Source: Amblyornis subalaris (Eukaryota; Chordata; Aves; Passeriformes; Ptilonorhynchidae). From it: a DNA stretch of 64,000 nt. Shown in pieces: positions 41,475 to 52,400 of this stretch. Each line of letters opens with the position of its first letter. Within the stretch, counting starts at the first letter, position 1. The translations under genes were made by a program, and so were the position numbers. Below the pieces are notes generated by a model. It did not search any database, was not told where the DNA came from, and worked only from the letters and a program-made list of their open reading frames with translations. Location of the stretch: contig JACAXG010000069.1 in NCBI GenBank assembly GCA_018881555.1, positions 1,240,001 to 1,304,000 of the forward strand, read 5' to 3'.

Positions 41475-42639
41475 GAAAAAGAAGCTCTCTTTAGTCTGAG
41501 ACTGAGCACTAAAGTCAGCTTGCCATATGAATGAAATGGGAGAACCCTGAGGAAAAAAATCTCAGCAACATACTGCTATCTTTGGGTAAACATTTGTTTG
41601 CAATATCTTTTTAAAATAATACTGTCAACTTCAGTGATTGACGATTTCACCCCATTTATCACTGACAACCAGAATTATTTTTTCAGCTGTGGATCATGTT
41701 AATTGTGGAAGCTAATAGGAAGGAATGTGAGGTAAATGGTCTCAATACCTTTAGTATATGTGATGACTTTCACAGACTTGCAGTACTGTATTTACTGTAA
41801 CCAAAAGGTCATGCTCTATATCTTAAAGGCAAAAATGTACTTTCCTGCATCAATCACACTCCTGCAAATCATGTAAAAAATATTTTTAGACAAGGCAATT
41901 AGCATTTTTTAAAATCAACCTTAGTTTCAAATACATGAAGGAAGTCTTTCAATTCTAGCTGACACCCATGTGTAAGTCAGAGAGGATTACAACTATCTCA
42001 TTGGCAAACAAAGCAATTTATTAAAAATGGACTATGGTTGTTATAACTCATATTACTGACAACGAGTGCTAATTTCTTCTCAGCAGCAAGATAAATACTG
42101 AGGCAATGATGAAATTGTATTTTTCATTCCACTGCTGAATGAAAAAAACGATTTCCCAGATACTGCAGTTAATCAGTGTTAATTTTAAGTGGTGCAATCC
42201 CATTCACATCTTGAATCTCTAGGCCCTACAAAGACACCATACATGGGAATGCTGTAACAAAATAATTCTGATGTAATTTTGCAAATGCAATGTTTTCATA
42301 AGCACTAAAATACATAATTTTGATACTGGAGTCTGAAAGATACAATAATCCTGCAATTTGGGCATAAGGTTCTCTGAGGAAATACGTGCTTTCACATAAA
42401 TGAGAAGGTGACAAGACAGAAATGCTATTTTAGCATATGCTAACAGAACACAAAATGGATTAACTTCTATAGAAGAAATTTTTAAAGTACCAACTTTAAT
42501 GCACAGCAGGAATTATTGCTTTAAAGGGACTATGTCAAAACTGACAATCCCAAAATGTAACCTACTATAAAATTAAACTTTTTACATTTTTTTACAAAAT
42601 GCCCTTTTAATCCTGAAAAATATATCCAACCTTCCTTGC

Positions 42640-42860
42640 ATTGTGAAAACACCAAGTACTTTGCTTTGTGATTGGCCATTAAATTTGTTTTGGTTTTGCA
42701 ACATTCATATGCAAGTCATGATTTCCTGCACACCATCTCTGGGGTTATGCATTTGAACAGCGCCAGACCTTTTGTTTGGGATTTCCATGATTTAGCATTT
42801 CAGTTAGCAGTGTTTTATAACAAAGTTACAATATAAGGCTCCTGTACTCCAATGGTCAAT
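42640..42860. promoter_or_regulatory. possible conserved non-coding element
   Basis: Unique block with GATTGGCCATTAAATTTG, CATATGCAAG and TTATGCATTTGAACAG cores, resembling CCAAT, octamer-like and E-box-like sites. There is no coding or repeat signature. Support is only motif clustering. Confidence 0.17.
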
Positions 42861-43237
42861 GCCTCCTTAAAAAGAGGGCAGCTCTTCATACATGCAAGTT
42901 GCCAAACCACAAAAGGATATTTTGTCTTCTTTTACTTATTACATGAAAATACTTCCCAAAGCACACTGAAATGCAATAAATTATAGTTATATGGCATAGC
43001 AATAAAACTATTACAACAGCATTTCAGTTTTGCAAGGTGACAAGTAAAAAAAGAAGGCCTGTGGTGGCTGATTTTATTTGTTGTCAGTTTTAGCCACAAT
43101 TCATGCCTCTTACTTCTTAGCATATGGGCAGGTTTTCAAATATATGCATAGTTTTTTCATGTGTGAGGAAATGTTTCTGTGCTTAGAGATTAACTATACA
43201 ACAGTTTTTCATTAGAAATATGGTCTTTACCAAAACC

Positions 43238-43604
43238 AGCCTGGAGAAGAGGAGACTGAGGGGAGATCTCACAGCCGTCTACAACTTCCTTGTGAGGGGA
43301 AGAGGAGGGGCAGGCACTGATCTCTTCTCTGTGGTGACAGGACCCGAGGCAATGGCCTGCAGCTGTGTCAGGGGAGGTTTAGGTTGGGTATTAGGAAAAG
43401 GTTCTTCCCCCAGAGGGTGGTTGGGCACTGGAACAGGCTCCCCAGGGAAGTGGTCACAGCACCAAGCCTGGCAGAGCTCAAGAAGAGTTTGGATACTGCT
43501 CTTGGGCACATGGTGTGACTCCTGGGGATGATGCTGTGCAGGGCCAGGACTTGGATTCGATAATCCTTGTGGGTGCCTTCCAACTCAGAATATTCTGTGG
43601 TTCA
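43238..43604 (+). mobile_element. CR1 LINE 3' fragment
   Basis: Typical CR1 order: CCTGGAGAAGAGGAGACTGA, GGGGAGATCTCACAGCCGTC, TCTGTGGTGACAGGACC, AGGGGAGGTTTAGGTTGGGT, ATTAGGAAAAGGTTCTTCCC, GGTTGGGCACTGGAACAGGC, CCCAGGGAAGTGGTCACAGC, and the 3' tail CGATAATCCTTGTGGGTGCC with TCCAACTCAGAATATTCTG. It is strongly 5'-truncated, and the blocks look better preserved than those of the copy at 8.1 kb. Open frames here (103 and 76 codons) belong to the repeat. Confidence 0.95.
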
Positions 43605-45140
43605 GGCTATCTTCAGGCAATGAGTGTCTCTTTTGCCATAATCATCCCAAACCAGCACTGTGCCTGTTGCTGATTACTTCAGTTGAGTTTACTGTAAACC
43701 TGGCAAGGAGATTAGAATACTCCTGTTCTCCCACAGTTTATTGTCACAGGTAACTGGAGATGCACGGACTACTGTTAGTACCAATACTATCATGTGAATA
43801 TCTGCCTTTCCTAGAGAGATTCAGTGATTAAAAATTAAGGCATATTTAAGACATTATAAATGGAAGTGCTGAACATGTTTGATGCACATACACTCCACAA
43901 ACAAGGCTTTCCTGAATACATGCCATCAAAACCCACCAGAATACCACATATTACATTTTCCTGTGAAATTCGGTGAATGAACAAGCAATATGTACAGCCT
44001 ACTTTGGCTTCTCTAAATATGGCAGTGTTAAAAGCTAAAATATATTTATAAGCAGCTAGAATTAAGCACAAATGTCTCAGAACTATTTAAATTAAGACTT
44101 CATCTTCAGTCCAACCCACACAATGAAATTAATCAGTTCACTCATGAGGGTGGAAGATTGAGAAGGTTAATGATCTTTTTCAGTTTCTTCACCTAACAGA
44201 GTTCAGTAACAGCCCTACTTGATTTCAGGGGTCCTTTTCAACTACAGATGCTGAAAAAGGTATGGTTTTTGTTTTCACATAGGATATGGGACTCTCTCTT
44301 ATCCTCATGTTAACCTGGGCCCTGGATGACTAACCCTACAGCTGACACAAACAGATGTTTTTATTTGTTTGAACTATTAGGTCAAAGGGCTAATGAGCTA
44401 ATGAAAATTCTTTCAAGAGCTATCAAATGAGGCATGATTAGCTGGCTTTCAGTTCTTATTTATATGAAACAAAAGAATTTAAAAGAATTCTCAGTTTACA
44501 AACCTTTCATTTAATTCCCAGTCTTGGTTAATAGGCAGATTTAAAACAGTAAAATGAAAAAAGCATACCTCAGTAGCTGAATCAGCAACTCCAGTCTGGT
44601 TCAACAGAGTTCTTCTTCCATCAGCTGTTACAACTTGCATGTGGAGAGCATCTTCTACTCAAACAATGTTTGATGGGATAACATTGAGTTGTTTCAACAA
44701 GATTTTATTTTTCCCAGAGTATATTCCTTTGCTCAGCTTCTGTAGCTTTTGTTTTGTATAAGTACTTTGCCATGTCATTTATTTAAAAATAATTTCTAGT
44801 CACATAAACATGCCCCTCAGTTTAATATTGTGCAATAATTGTGTAAGGATTATGCCAATCTCTGTTTCACCAATACACCTGCAATATCCTTCAGATATAT
44901 TTTCCGAGTAACAACATCTTGCTGTGGAAATAAATCAGCCAATTTTTGGAAGTTTCTATTTCATACATATGTGTGTGTAAGTGTGCAACTATTTACAATG
45001 TAGCAATGATTATACAGTAATATTTGTTTTCACTTATGAGTAAATAATTTATCTTGAAGATTCCAAATCCAGGTAATATGCCATACACCCAAACTGGCTA
45101 CTTACTCAAGAAATGAAAACTTATCAACTGAATTCTACAC
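43605..45140. other. non-coding DNA downstream of the minus-strand gene
   Basis: AT-rich unique sequence between the CR1 copy and the proposed 3' end of the minus-strand gene. No exon is seen. 44,335-44,500 carries clustered homeodomain-like cores (GAGCTAATGA, TATCAAATGA, CATGATTAGC) and may be regulatory. Confidence 0.45.
44335..44500. promoter_or_regulatory. possible conserved non-coding element
   Basis: Repeat-free block with GGGCTAATGAGCTAATG, AGCTATCAAATGA and GCATGATTAGCTGG. The paired CTAATGAG cores are 10 bases apart, about one helical turn. This is only suggestive without cross-species comparison. Confidence 0.18.
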
Positions 45141-45144
45141 AGTG

Positions 45145-45150
45145 TTTATT
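45145..45150 (-). terminator. candidate poly(A) signal, most distal
   Basis: AATAAA on the minus strand directly after a 20-base A run (45,154-45,173 read as T on the plus strand). GT-rich sequence lies 5-50 bases further on, consistent with a downstream element. Shorter UTR forms ending near 45,922 or 48,099 are equally possible. Confidence 0.4.
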
Positions 45151-45153
45151 TTC

Positions 45154-45173
45154 TTTTTTTTTTTTTTTTTTTT
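45154..45173. repeat. T homopolymer, 20 bases
   Basis: Longest homopolymer in the window. On the minus strand it is A20 lying inside the proposed 3' UTR, a few bases before the last AATAAA. It could cause internal oligo-dT priming in cDNA libraries. Confidence 0.9.
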
Positions 45174-45783
45174 GATAGTGGAAATCATGTATAAATCACA
45201 AACAGTACAAGTTCCCCATGTCAGCAGCTGACCACTTGATTGGGTCAACTTCTGAGTATAGACACTGTATTTTTAGTATAAAGTCAAGATAATATGGCAG
45301 TTAACTAATACTTTCGACTACAGTAAAGATACAAACTTTTGTAATATAAATTAATTGCCATTACAAAAAGGCAACTGTATTAAGTAATACGGTACAAAAA
45401 TCTGCAACTTCTATAAATATAATGAAATGCAAGAAGTTAAACGAAATAATACATCACAGATTTTTGTATAGCGCATTTGAATAGGCAAGCTAAGATACAC
45501 ATGGAGCATTATACAGCAAGAAAGAATATCAAAACTCACTAAGACTTAACTTTTTAGCCATACAAAAGCTAGAAGTACAAGTACAGGACACAACATGAAG
45601 CAGTTAAGATTACCAGCTCAGAGTGGGTAGACAAAGAAGCCTTACTGATGAGTTGTAAAGCATTAGGCAGCAGACAGAAGGTTGTCAAAACCAGCTGTTG
45701 TTGGATACTGATTGATAATGTTTTCATTCTGACGGCTGAGACACTGCAGACAGCCACAGGTCTGAGAAGAAGCCCAGTGTGGG

Positions 45784-45814
45784 CACACACACATACACAC
45801 ACATACACACACAA
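45784..45814. repeat. CA dinucleotide microsatellite, interrupted
   Basis: (CA)n broken twice by TA: CACACACACATACACACACA pattern continuing to 45,814. Transcribed as GT repeats if the 3' UTR call is right. Confidence 0.9.
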
Positions 45815-45962
45815 AGTAATTTAACAGATGGCTAAAGAACATTAAAGCACAATATCTTTTTTAAAAAGACGATGTTCGCTCCTTAATGAACTTGCATGGA
45901 AAGTAGAGCCTAGTGCGCAAGTTTATTCTGCCTGAATGATGAACACATGTGAAAAGATTAAT

Positions 45963-45980
45963 ACAAACAAACAAACAAAC
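45963..45980. repeat. ACAA tetranucleotide tandem
   Basis: About four and a half copies of a four-base unit (ACAA register). Simple repeat. Confidence 0.85.
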
Positions 45981-48820
45981 CCCAAAGCAATTGAGATTGG
46001 TTATCTGAATGAAAACTGCATGGTGCTTACGTATTCTACCACAGCCAGAGCATTCAACAACACTATAGACAAGGAAGTGTGACATGAGCTGCTATGAACA
46101 TTTTTATCCCCTCATAAAAACGTGAAGTTGTTTATAGACATTAAAAAGGTACACATCCATTAAGTCCATCTACAACACAAAACCACAGAAGTACTACATT
46201 CAAAGTAAAGTTAAGTGTTGGTCTTAGCCTTCAGCAGTTATGAGGTATTGTTTCAACCTGTGGTGAGGAATGATCACTGTATTAGTAAGAAAAAGCTTAC
46301 TCAAAATAATTCTGAAAATTAAAATCACTGCTTCTGTGCAGATGAGATTTGCCTAAAGAAAAAAACACTGAAGTATCAAAAGGTCCTAGCCTAAGAGGCC
46401 ACTGGCATATGCCAAAGCCACCTTATCATGGACTTCTTGGGCCTTTTCATGCTAGTCATGTAGCACCTTCAAGCAGGGCATAGCTGGGAGATCATGACTA
46501 AAATGTAACTTGGAGCCACTAAAGTTTTTGGACCAGAAAAACTCACTGATGGTAGAAATAAGTACAGCTTCAACGCAATACAGTTGGGCTTATTTTCATT
46601 TTCTGTACCTTTTGGTCCATAAGTAAGGGAAAGCAGGGGAAAAATAGTAAATAAAATGTTATTTCGTATCTTTTTACCAATGGCCAATGAAAAAGCAGTA
46701 AAAGCTCAGAATCCCTCATTTTTCCCCAAACTGCCTGCCTCCTCTGGGAAATAATTCTCTCTCTCCTCCTCACGACTCATTTGTCATTGTCCCTAAACGG
46801 GACGGAAATTGGGGACCTCATGGAATTCCAGGGACTCTGTAGCCTTTAAGCTCATGTCAGCAACAAGAGTGTTTGGAAACGTAAATTAGCTCCAGTTCCT
46901 CTTTAAATCCAGGAAAACCCACTCCTTAGCCCACACAAGAGAAACTGATGGGCAGCTGGGTCCTGACTAAAGTGTGCAGAGAGAAATGAACCAAAGAAGG
47001 GCTCCTCTGTGCTTTAAAATGAACAATTCCAGTTCTTGGTTGTTTCCAAGAGTATTAGGAGTGAGACGACTGACCTGGCAAGAAAGAGAATAAAAAACGA
47101 AGCAAGGACATGCCCTTCGGGCTTTCTGGCTATTCCATCTCAAAATTAAACAAAGAGCTTACCAGTTTTCCCAGCTTCTTTCTGATAATAGGAAGCAGTG
47201 AAAACAGTGGGAGCAATGCAAGAAATTAATGGAAATTGGAAAGTAAACAAAAATACCTATTAAAAACATCTTGTTTAACAAAGAGTAAAATTACAAGTAA
47301 TAGAGAAATGGCTTTTATGAGCCTTTAAAAACTGATCTTTGCTATTTTCTTATCCCCAAATAAACTAGTGAGAAACTACAATAAACTTCAAACAGAAGAT
47401 GAATGTTCAGAGTGGAAAGATAATGGTGCTTAAAGCCCTGAAATCAAGACATCGTGTGTTTCAAAACATGAGCAGAGTCGATAAGGAACCAATGACACCT
47501 CTCCAGAGTTTGTGTCTGCAGACACCCATGCACAAGGGTAGCTGAATGCGCAAGGCACAGCATTCCAGGTGTGCACCAGCCCAGTGACTGATCCGCACGC
47601 AGCCTCTTGTCACTGACTTGGTGAACCAGTGGTCTGGCACGTTTCCTTCATGGACAAAATCGGTTTATAAGGTTTTAAAAAAATCAACGAAAGGCAGCCA
47701 AAATTCTGCAAATCTAAAATGGGAAAAACACAGAAAGAGGAAATCTGGACTGTGGTACTCGAACCCAATCGGCTTTTTCTAAATGTATTACAAATGTTGT
47801 TTCCAATGACTACTTTTTTGTCTTCTAAGTAACACTTAGCCCAGAGGAAGTTTGAAAGAAGATATAATCCCCTTGAAAAGAGAAGCTTATAGTACAAACA
47901 CTGGAAGACCCCTAATTACGGTATAGATGCCTTGGCAATGTTACAACAACAGTAGTAGTCTATCAATGAGTGATAAAAGAAGCAATCCCTATTTAAAATC
48001 ACTTATACTTCTAACTAGTAATAAAGCCTCCACAGACGAACTAACAGACATTTGCCCTGCTTTTCTTACAGAAAACTACTGTCAATGAAAAGTATTACTT
48101 TATTCAACTTTTGTATATTTCTAAAATCTTTCATATATTTCTAAAAATCTTTTTACTTAAATCACCTGTTTATGTCACTTATTTTCTCCAAGTACTGTTA
48201 CCTGTGCACATCTGTTTGTTAATTTACTTTTCAGCAAACTTCCAGCAAAATACTGTACTGCCTTTGGCAGGGTTATGCAGTGATTTTATAACAGGACTCA
48301 ACTAATTTGTCAACTGTGTTTTCACTTAGTAAAACCTCAGGAATAACCTTTGCATTAACATGAAACTGCTTGCCTTTTAGGTATCGTACTAAGGTTCTCA
48401 GTGGCTGTGCTTTTCCATGCTGTGGGGTCAATAAACAAGTTAAATTAGATTCACAAATTCTTTAGACATTAGTCGTTTTTTAAAATCCAAGGTAACATGT
48501 GGAATTCCTCCTGTATGGACTATGTTATTTTTGTGCGTGTAAAGTTTCCTACCAAAGATGATCTCAATGCAAGAAAGCAACATGCAGTGTGCAGAAATAG
48601 TGGTAAACAAAGAGGAACTTCCTACTTCAGTAGTGCAGACAACTTTACTGGAAATAGTTGTGTACCTGATTCACAGAACATTTATTTTAGCAAAAGGACA
48701 TTCTGCATTAACTCTGTATGAACAACATATCACAGCTCAGTCTTGATACCACACCATAATTAAGCTGTGAAAGTGAGCAGGTACAGTGATGCCTGGAGAA
48801 CCACTTCTTTCTCTTGGCTT

Positions 48821-48973
48821 TCACATTCTTGAAGGTTCGAAGTCTCTCTCTTCTAGCAAGTTTATTAGAAGGGAGAAGCTGTCTTTTACTGCCTCCATAT
48901 CATCCAAGGAGCAGGGTTTAAGAATCCAGCGCTTTCCACGTGCAAGTGGCTCAAGTTCAAAATATTTTTTTAT
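48821..48973 (-). CDS. terminal coding exon of the unidentified gene
   Basis: The 153-bp exon starts in phase 0 after an excellent acceptor (CTCTC, nine T, CTTATTAG) and ends at TGA. It encodes 50 residues, starting IKKYFELEPLARGKRW, passing LKPCSLDDMEAVKDSF and ending with EERDFEPSRM. The SLDDMEAVKDSFSLLINLL stretch has the spacing of an amphipathic helix and is preceded by a basic, tryptophan-containing segment. I cannot place this C-terminus in a family. The exon joins in frame to 49,394-49,453. It is one of the two best-supported exons, having a strong splice site, an open frame and a natural stop. Confidence 0.82.
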   Translation of the reverse strand: MKKYFELEPLARGKRWILKPCSLDDMEAVKDSFSLLINLLEERDFEPSRM

Positions 48974-49393
48974 CTAATAAGAAAAAAAAAGAGAGATCAA
49001 TGTATTATATTATGACAACTCTATGTCTCACATCTAAAAAGACAAACCAAAAAAACCCAAACCAAAACAAAAACAACAACAATAACAACAAAAGCCCACC
49101 ACCAACCCAAACATGTGGAAAGATCAGGATATTCATTTTTAGAATCTTACCCACAGCTGCTCTTATAATACAGGTTATATGACATGACCTGAAAGTGTTT
49201 TCTTTAGGGGTGAGTGACCTGCTTGGAAGCTATCATTCTACCCATACATTTAACAGCATGGGAGGTCTGAGGAAGAATTATACTGACTTGAGACAAAAAG
49301 CAAAGCACATGAAATGTGCTCAAAAACATATCCAAAACAGCAAAAGTAAATAAGAAATTTTAGGTTGTGTTGGTATTTTAATGTTAAAAATAC
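48974..49393 (-). other. last intron
   Basis: 420-bp intron between the last two coding exons. The donor CAC|GTATTT is weak beyond GTA; the acceptor has a long pyrimidine tract. It contains an AAC/AAAC-rich low-complexity patch at about 49,045-49,092. Confidence 0.6.
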
Positions 49394-49453
49394 GTGTTTC
49401 ATTATACTCTTATCGGTAAACACGATGTAGAATTTGTCACCAGACTTCTCTAA
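49394..49453 (-). CDS. coding exon, penultimate
   Basis: 60 bp, phase 0 to phase 0, 20 codons: LEKSGDKFYIVFTDKSIMKH. The acceptor is a T-rich tract ending in GTGAAG; a second possible AG lies four bases further in but breaks the phase with the upstream exon. The donor CAC|GTATTT is weak. The residues look like a beta strand (KFYIVFT) leading into a helix that continues in the last exon. The frame stays open past the donor for 50 more codons, so intron retention would add a different tail ending near 49,250. Confidence 0.68.
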
Positions 49454-52400
49454 CTTCACAAATTAATCAAAAAATATGTAGGAATCCTAAACATTCGAGT
49501 CAAACATGAGCTACAGCATCTTTTAGTGATCAAGAAAACCCTATAAATTTTTTTTTTCCAAAATTAGTCAGTTTTTCTAAAATTAAACATAGAAGACTAG
49601 CACACTAATGTTAGTAGGATAGTAATAAGTCTAATACATGAGACATGATGCAGTTTCTTGGAAACACCAATCATTACTGACATAGCAACTGTCAAGGCAC
49701 AAATACAGACCCAAGAGAGACTGAGAAAGGAATGATTTTAATTTAGTAGTATACTCCAATCACTTTTCAAAATAAAAAGTACAATATCAAAACACGTTTT
49801 TGATGTCTCTTAGAAGAGAACAGTAGCCTGCAGGTTACACTGGTCCACAGTTTACTGTTTTCATTAAAATTTTAGTCTTTGAAAGTATTTGATCCAGAAG
49901 TCTACCCATGTTTGACTTGTCCAATAGACATTCAGTTTTTACATTCAAAACTATATACCTCCATTCTTGCTACTGTTCATATATCAACAGAAATACTTAG
50001 TTCTGACTTAGTTTGCACATTCTTGTTTGCTGTAATTATTGCTGAATAGTCTTAAATTTCTTTTATCACAGACTGTGCCACAAATATGCAGCACAATTAC
50101 AGAAACAGTTACCCATAACATGGTAGGCAGTAGAGGCCCTAGACAGGCAACTGGAGCCACACTGTGTAAGGCTCCATGTGCAGATCAAACAAAAAAGAGA
50201 AAGGAAAAGAAAAGGCTTCCGAAGTTCATACAAACTGCAACATCTCTATGTAGCTCTTACAGAGTCTAAACAACAGTTTTGATTATCTATTAATGTATTC
50301 TAATAGAAGAAACCAAGTTGAGTTGTATCAACTCACATAATTCAGAATTCAAACATGAGCATGTGTCAGGAAGGCTTTCTTGTTTTTTTATAAAGTAATT
50401 TCAACCAAAGCATTTAGTAACAAATATCAGGGGAAAAAAATGGTGGTTTTGAGATGGGAACTTCTGCTCACCTGGCTAAGCTACAGGTGAAAAATTTTAA
50501 ATCTCTTCCCATCAAAGTAGAACTGTATCAATAACATTTGAAAATGAAGTGTGATACTTGACATTCACTTTCCCTCAAATTTTAGAAAACATACAAGTTG
50601 AAATAAATGGGACGTCAACAAACCAGTGTTTTAATATCAACATATCTACTTTTTAGCATTGCTATCTCAGTGCCACATCAGTATCTGGTATATTAGCATG
50701 ATTACATGTGATAAAAACCGAAATACTAATCTCTATAACGGATGTACTGCAATGTTTCCAGCAGCTGAAGTGACACCAAATTGAATTTACCCCCATTAAT
50801 ACATTGAATTAATGGCACTGATCACAGTACCAGGAGGAGTAGGGTAAGGAAGCTCTCTTGCCTGTTTCAGCCTCCTTGACTGTCACATGAGGGGAGGAAG
50901 TAAAAGCTGCACGGAAGGATAACAAAGCAAGGTGTCATTGTAGTCAGCGGATAGAGCAGCCCGCTGGTGTTAAGCTGACAAATATGGCTGAGTAATTTGA
51001 GATGTTTCAGACCTACAACCCAGAGGATGTCCACCACACCCCCTCTACTGGAAGACTATTGTCATCAGACCCTGGAGCTCACTGAAGTCTGTCTGCAATC
51101 TTCTTTACACAGACCCTTAAGTTAAAGCTATGCCATATGAAGGAAGGTCAGTACATTGTAAGGACAGCACTTGGGTTTAAAAGTAGAAACACGTGCACAA
51201 GGAAATGATGGCAGTAAGCAGCCTAGCACAGAGTCTTGGGCATCCGGGGGCAAATACAACATAGGTTACCAAGGTAGCCTCTAGCCAAGAAAAGTATAAT
51301 GCCTCTTAGCTATATTTCAGTGACTGCAGATGCCAACAGCATCAACTGATTTAGTGAAACAAATTTTGCAGATAAATTATTTGGATGCCCAATGTTGATT
51401 AAAATGTATTTTTTACTGTTTCTAGCTGTGTAATTACAATGTTACTAAATCAGCAATGTACTGTCATCATTTTCCACACTAAGCAACAGTTCAGAGTATC
51501 TGCATTAATAGGTCCTAGATGAATGCTCAAATTAAAGTGTTTGTTAGACAGTTGTTTTTTAAATGTGAAGGTTTGATACTGGCATGAAAGCACAACTGCT
51601 TATATTCACAAAGATAACAGCTATTTCATTTATACCTTCTACAGAGTAAAAAAAGATTTGCTAGATGACTCGTGTCTAATAGAAATCTAGAAAAATAACA
51701 CTTTGGCTTACAAATAATAAATAACTAAACCAGAAGTAGCAGAGAAGTGATTTTCCACAACCCAAGGGACACTTTGTGGTGTGTTACTATATTTCCTCAT
51801 TTAAATTTCACACCACAATGAAGTTTGCTAAAACCCAGGATTCTGCAAGCGGGCTCTCTGAACTTTGAAACTTCCAAAAAGAAGTTTGCAGACATGACTA
51901 TTTTCCAATTTACTATAACTTCTCCCTTTAACTCAGAAGAAGTCATTCAGTTTTGAAAGCAACTACTTTTTCTAGACTTCAAAAAAGAACCATTGTTTAC
52001 ATGCAACAGAAGAAACATGAAAACAGACTGACACAATCAGATGCCCAAATTCTTTTTACACGGTTGAGTTTTCCACCGGAAGGCTCTCAGCTCTCCATCC
52101 ACATTTGTTTCTCTAGTTGCTTTCTGCCCTGATGACCATCATCCACACTCATTCCCTGCAGATTTCCTAAGAGGATGTATGCTGATCACCAAAGCACCCA
52201 AAGACAGCCGAAATTCTCTGAATACTCACAAATCTAGGTAGGTCTTGCATAATCAGCAGTTACTATTTTACAGCTCCCCTCAATCACACTAGCACAAAGA
52301 GGTGAGTTCCTAACAGAAGCTCTTCTGCCTTCCCCTCTGCATAAACAGTGAAAAAGTTTCTGCCTGTTCACAGATGCCAAAGTGAAATATAAAGACTCAA

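Larger units (their letters stand above)
23683..43237. other. long gene-free stretch
   Basis: Nearly 20 kb without a convincing exon, RNA gene or transposon. Notable local features are the pyrimidine-rich tract at 28,858-28,985, a perfect 10-bp stem hairpin at 38,785-38,809, a CpG-rich patch near 40.0 kb, an A run at 41,462-41,474, and several unique blocks with clustered homeodomain-like or octamer cores. The longest open frame (171 codons, minus strand, 28,565-29,080) is explained by the low-complexity tract inside it. Confidence 0.5.
45145..48820 (-). other. candidate 3' UTR
   Basis: Following the stop codon, about 3.7 kb of AT-rich minus-strand sequence without further exons. AATAAA occurs on the minus strand at 48,099-48,104, 45,922-45,927 and 45,145-45,150; the last is the most distal and is followed on the minus strand by GT-rich sequence (TGTGTAG, GTTTGGGTGT), as expected after a cleavage site. 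Which signal is used cannot be decided from sequence. The UTR would contain a GT-type dinucleotide repeat (45,784-45,814), a GTTT tandem (45,963-45,980) and an A20 run just before the last signal. Confidence 0.4.

Noticed and set aside
49151..49188. 38-bp minus-strand segment with donor GTAAGA
   Set aside because: In the phase required by the last exon it contains a TAA; in its open frame the next codon would be a stop.
52200..52260. Minus-strand donor-like ATTT|GTGAGT near 52,217
   Set aside because: No acceptor upstream gives an open exon; stops occur in all frames within a short distance.
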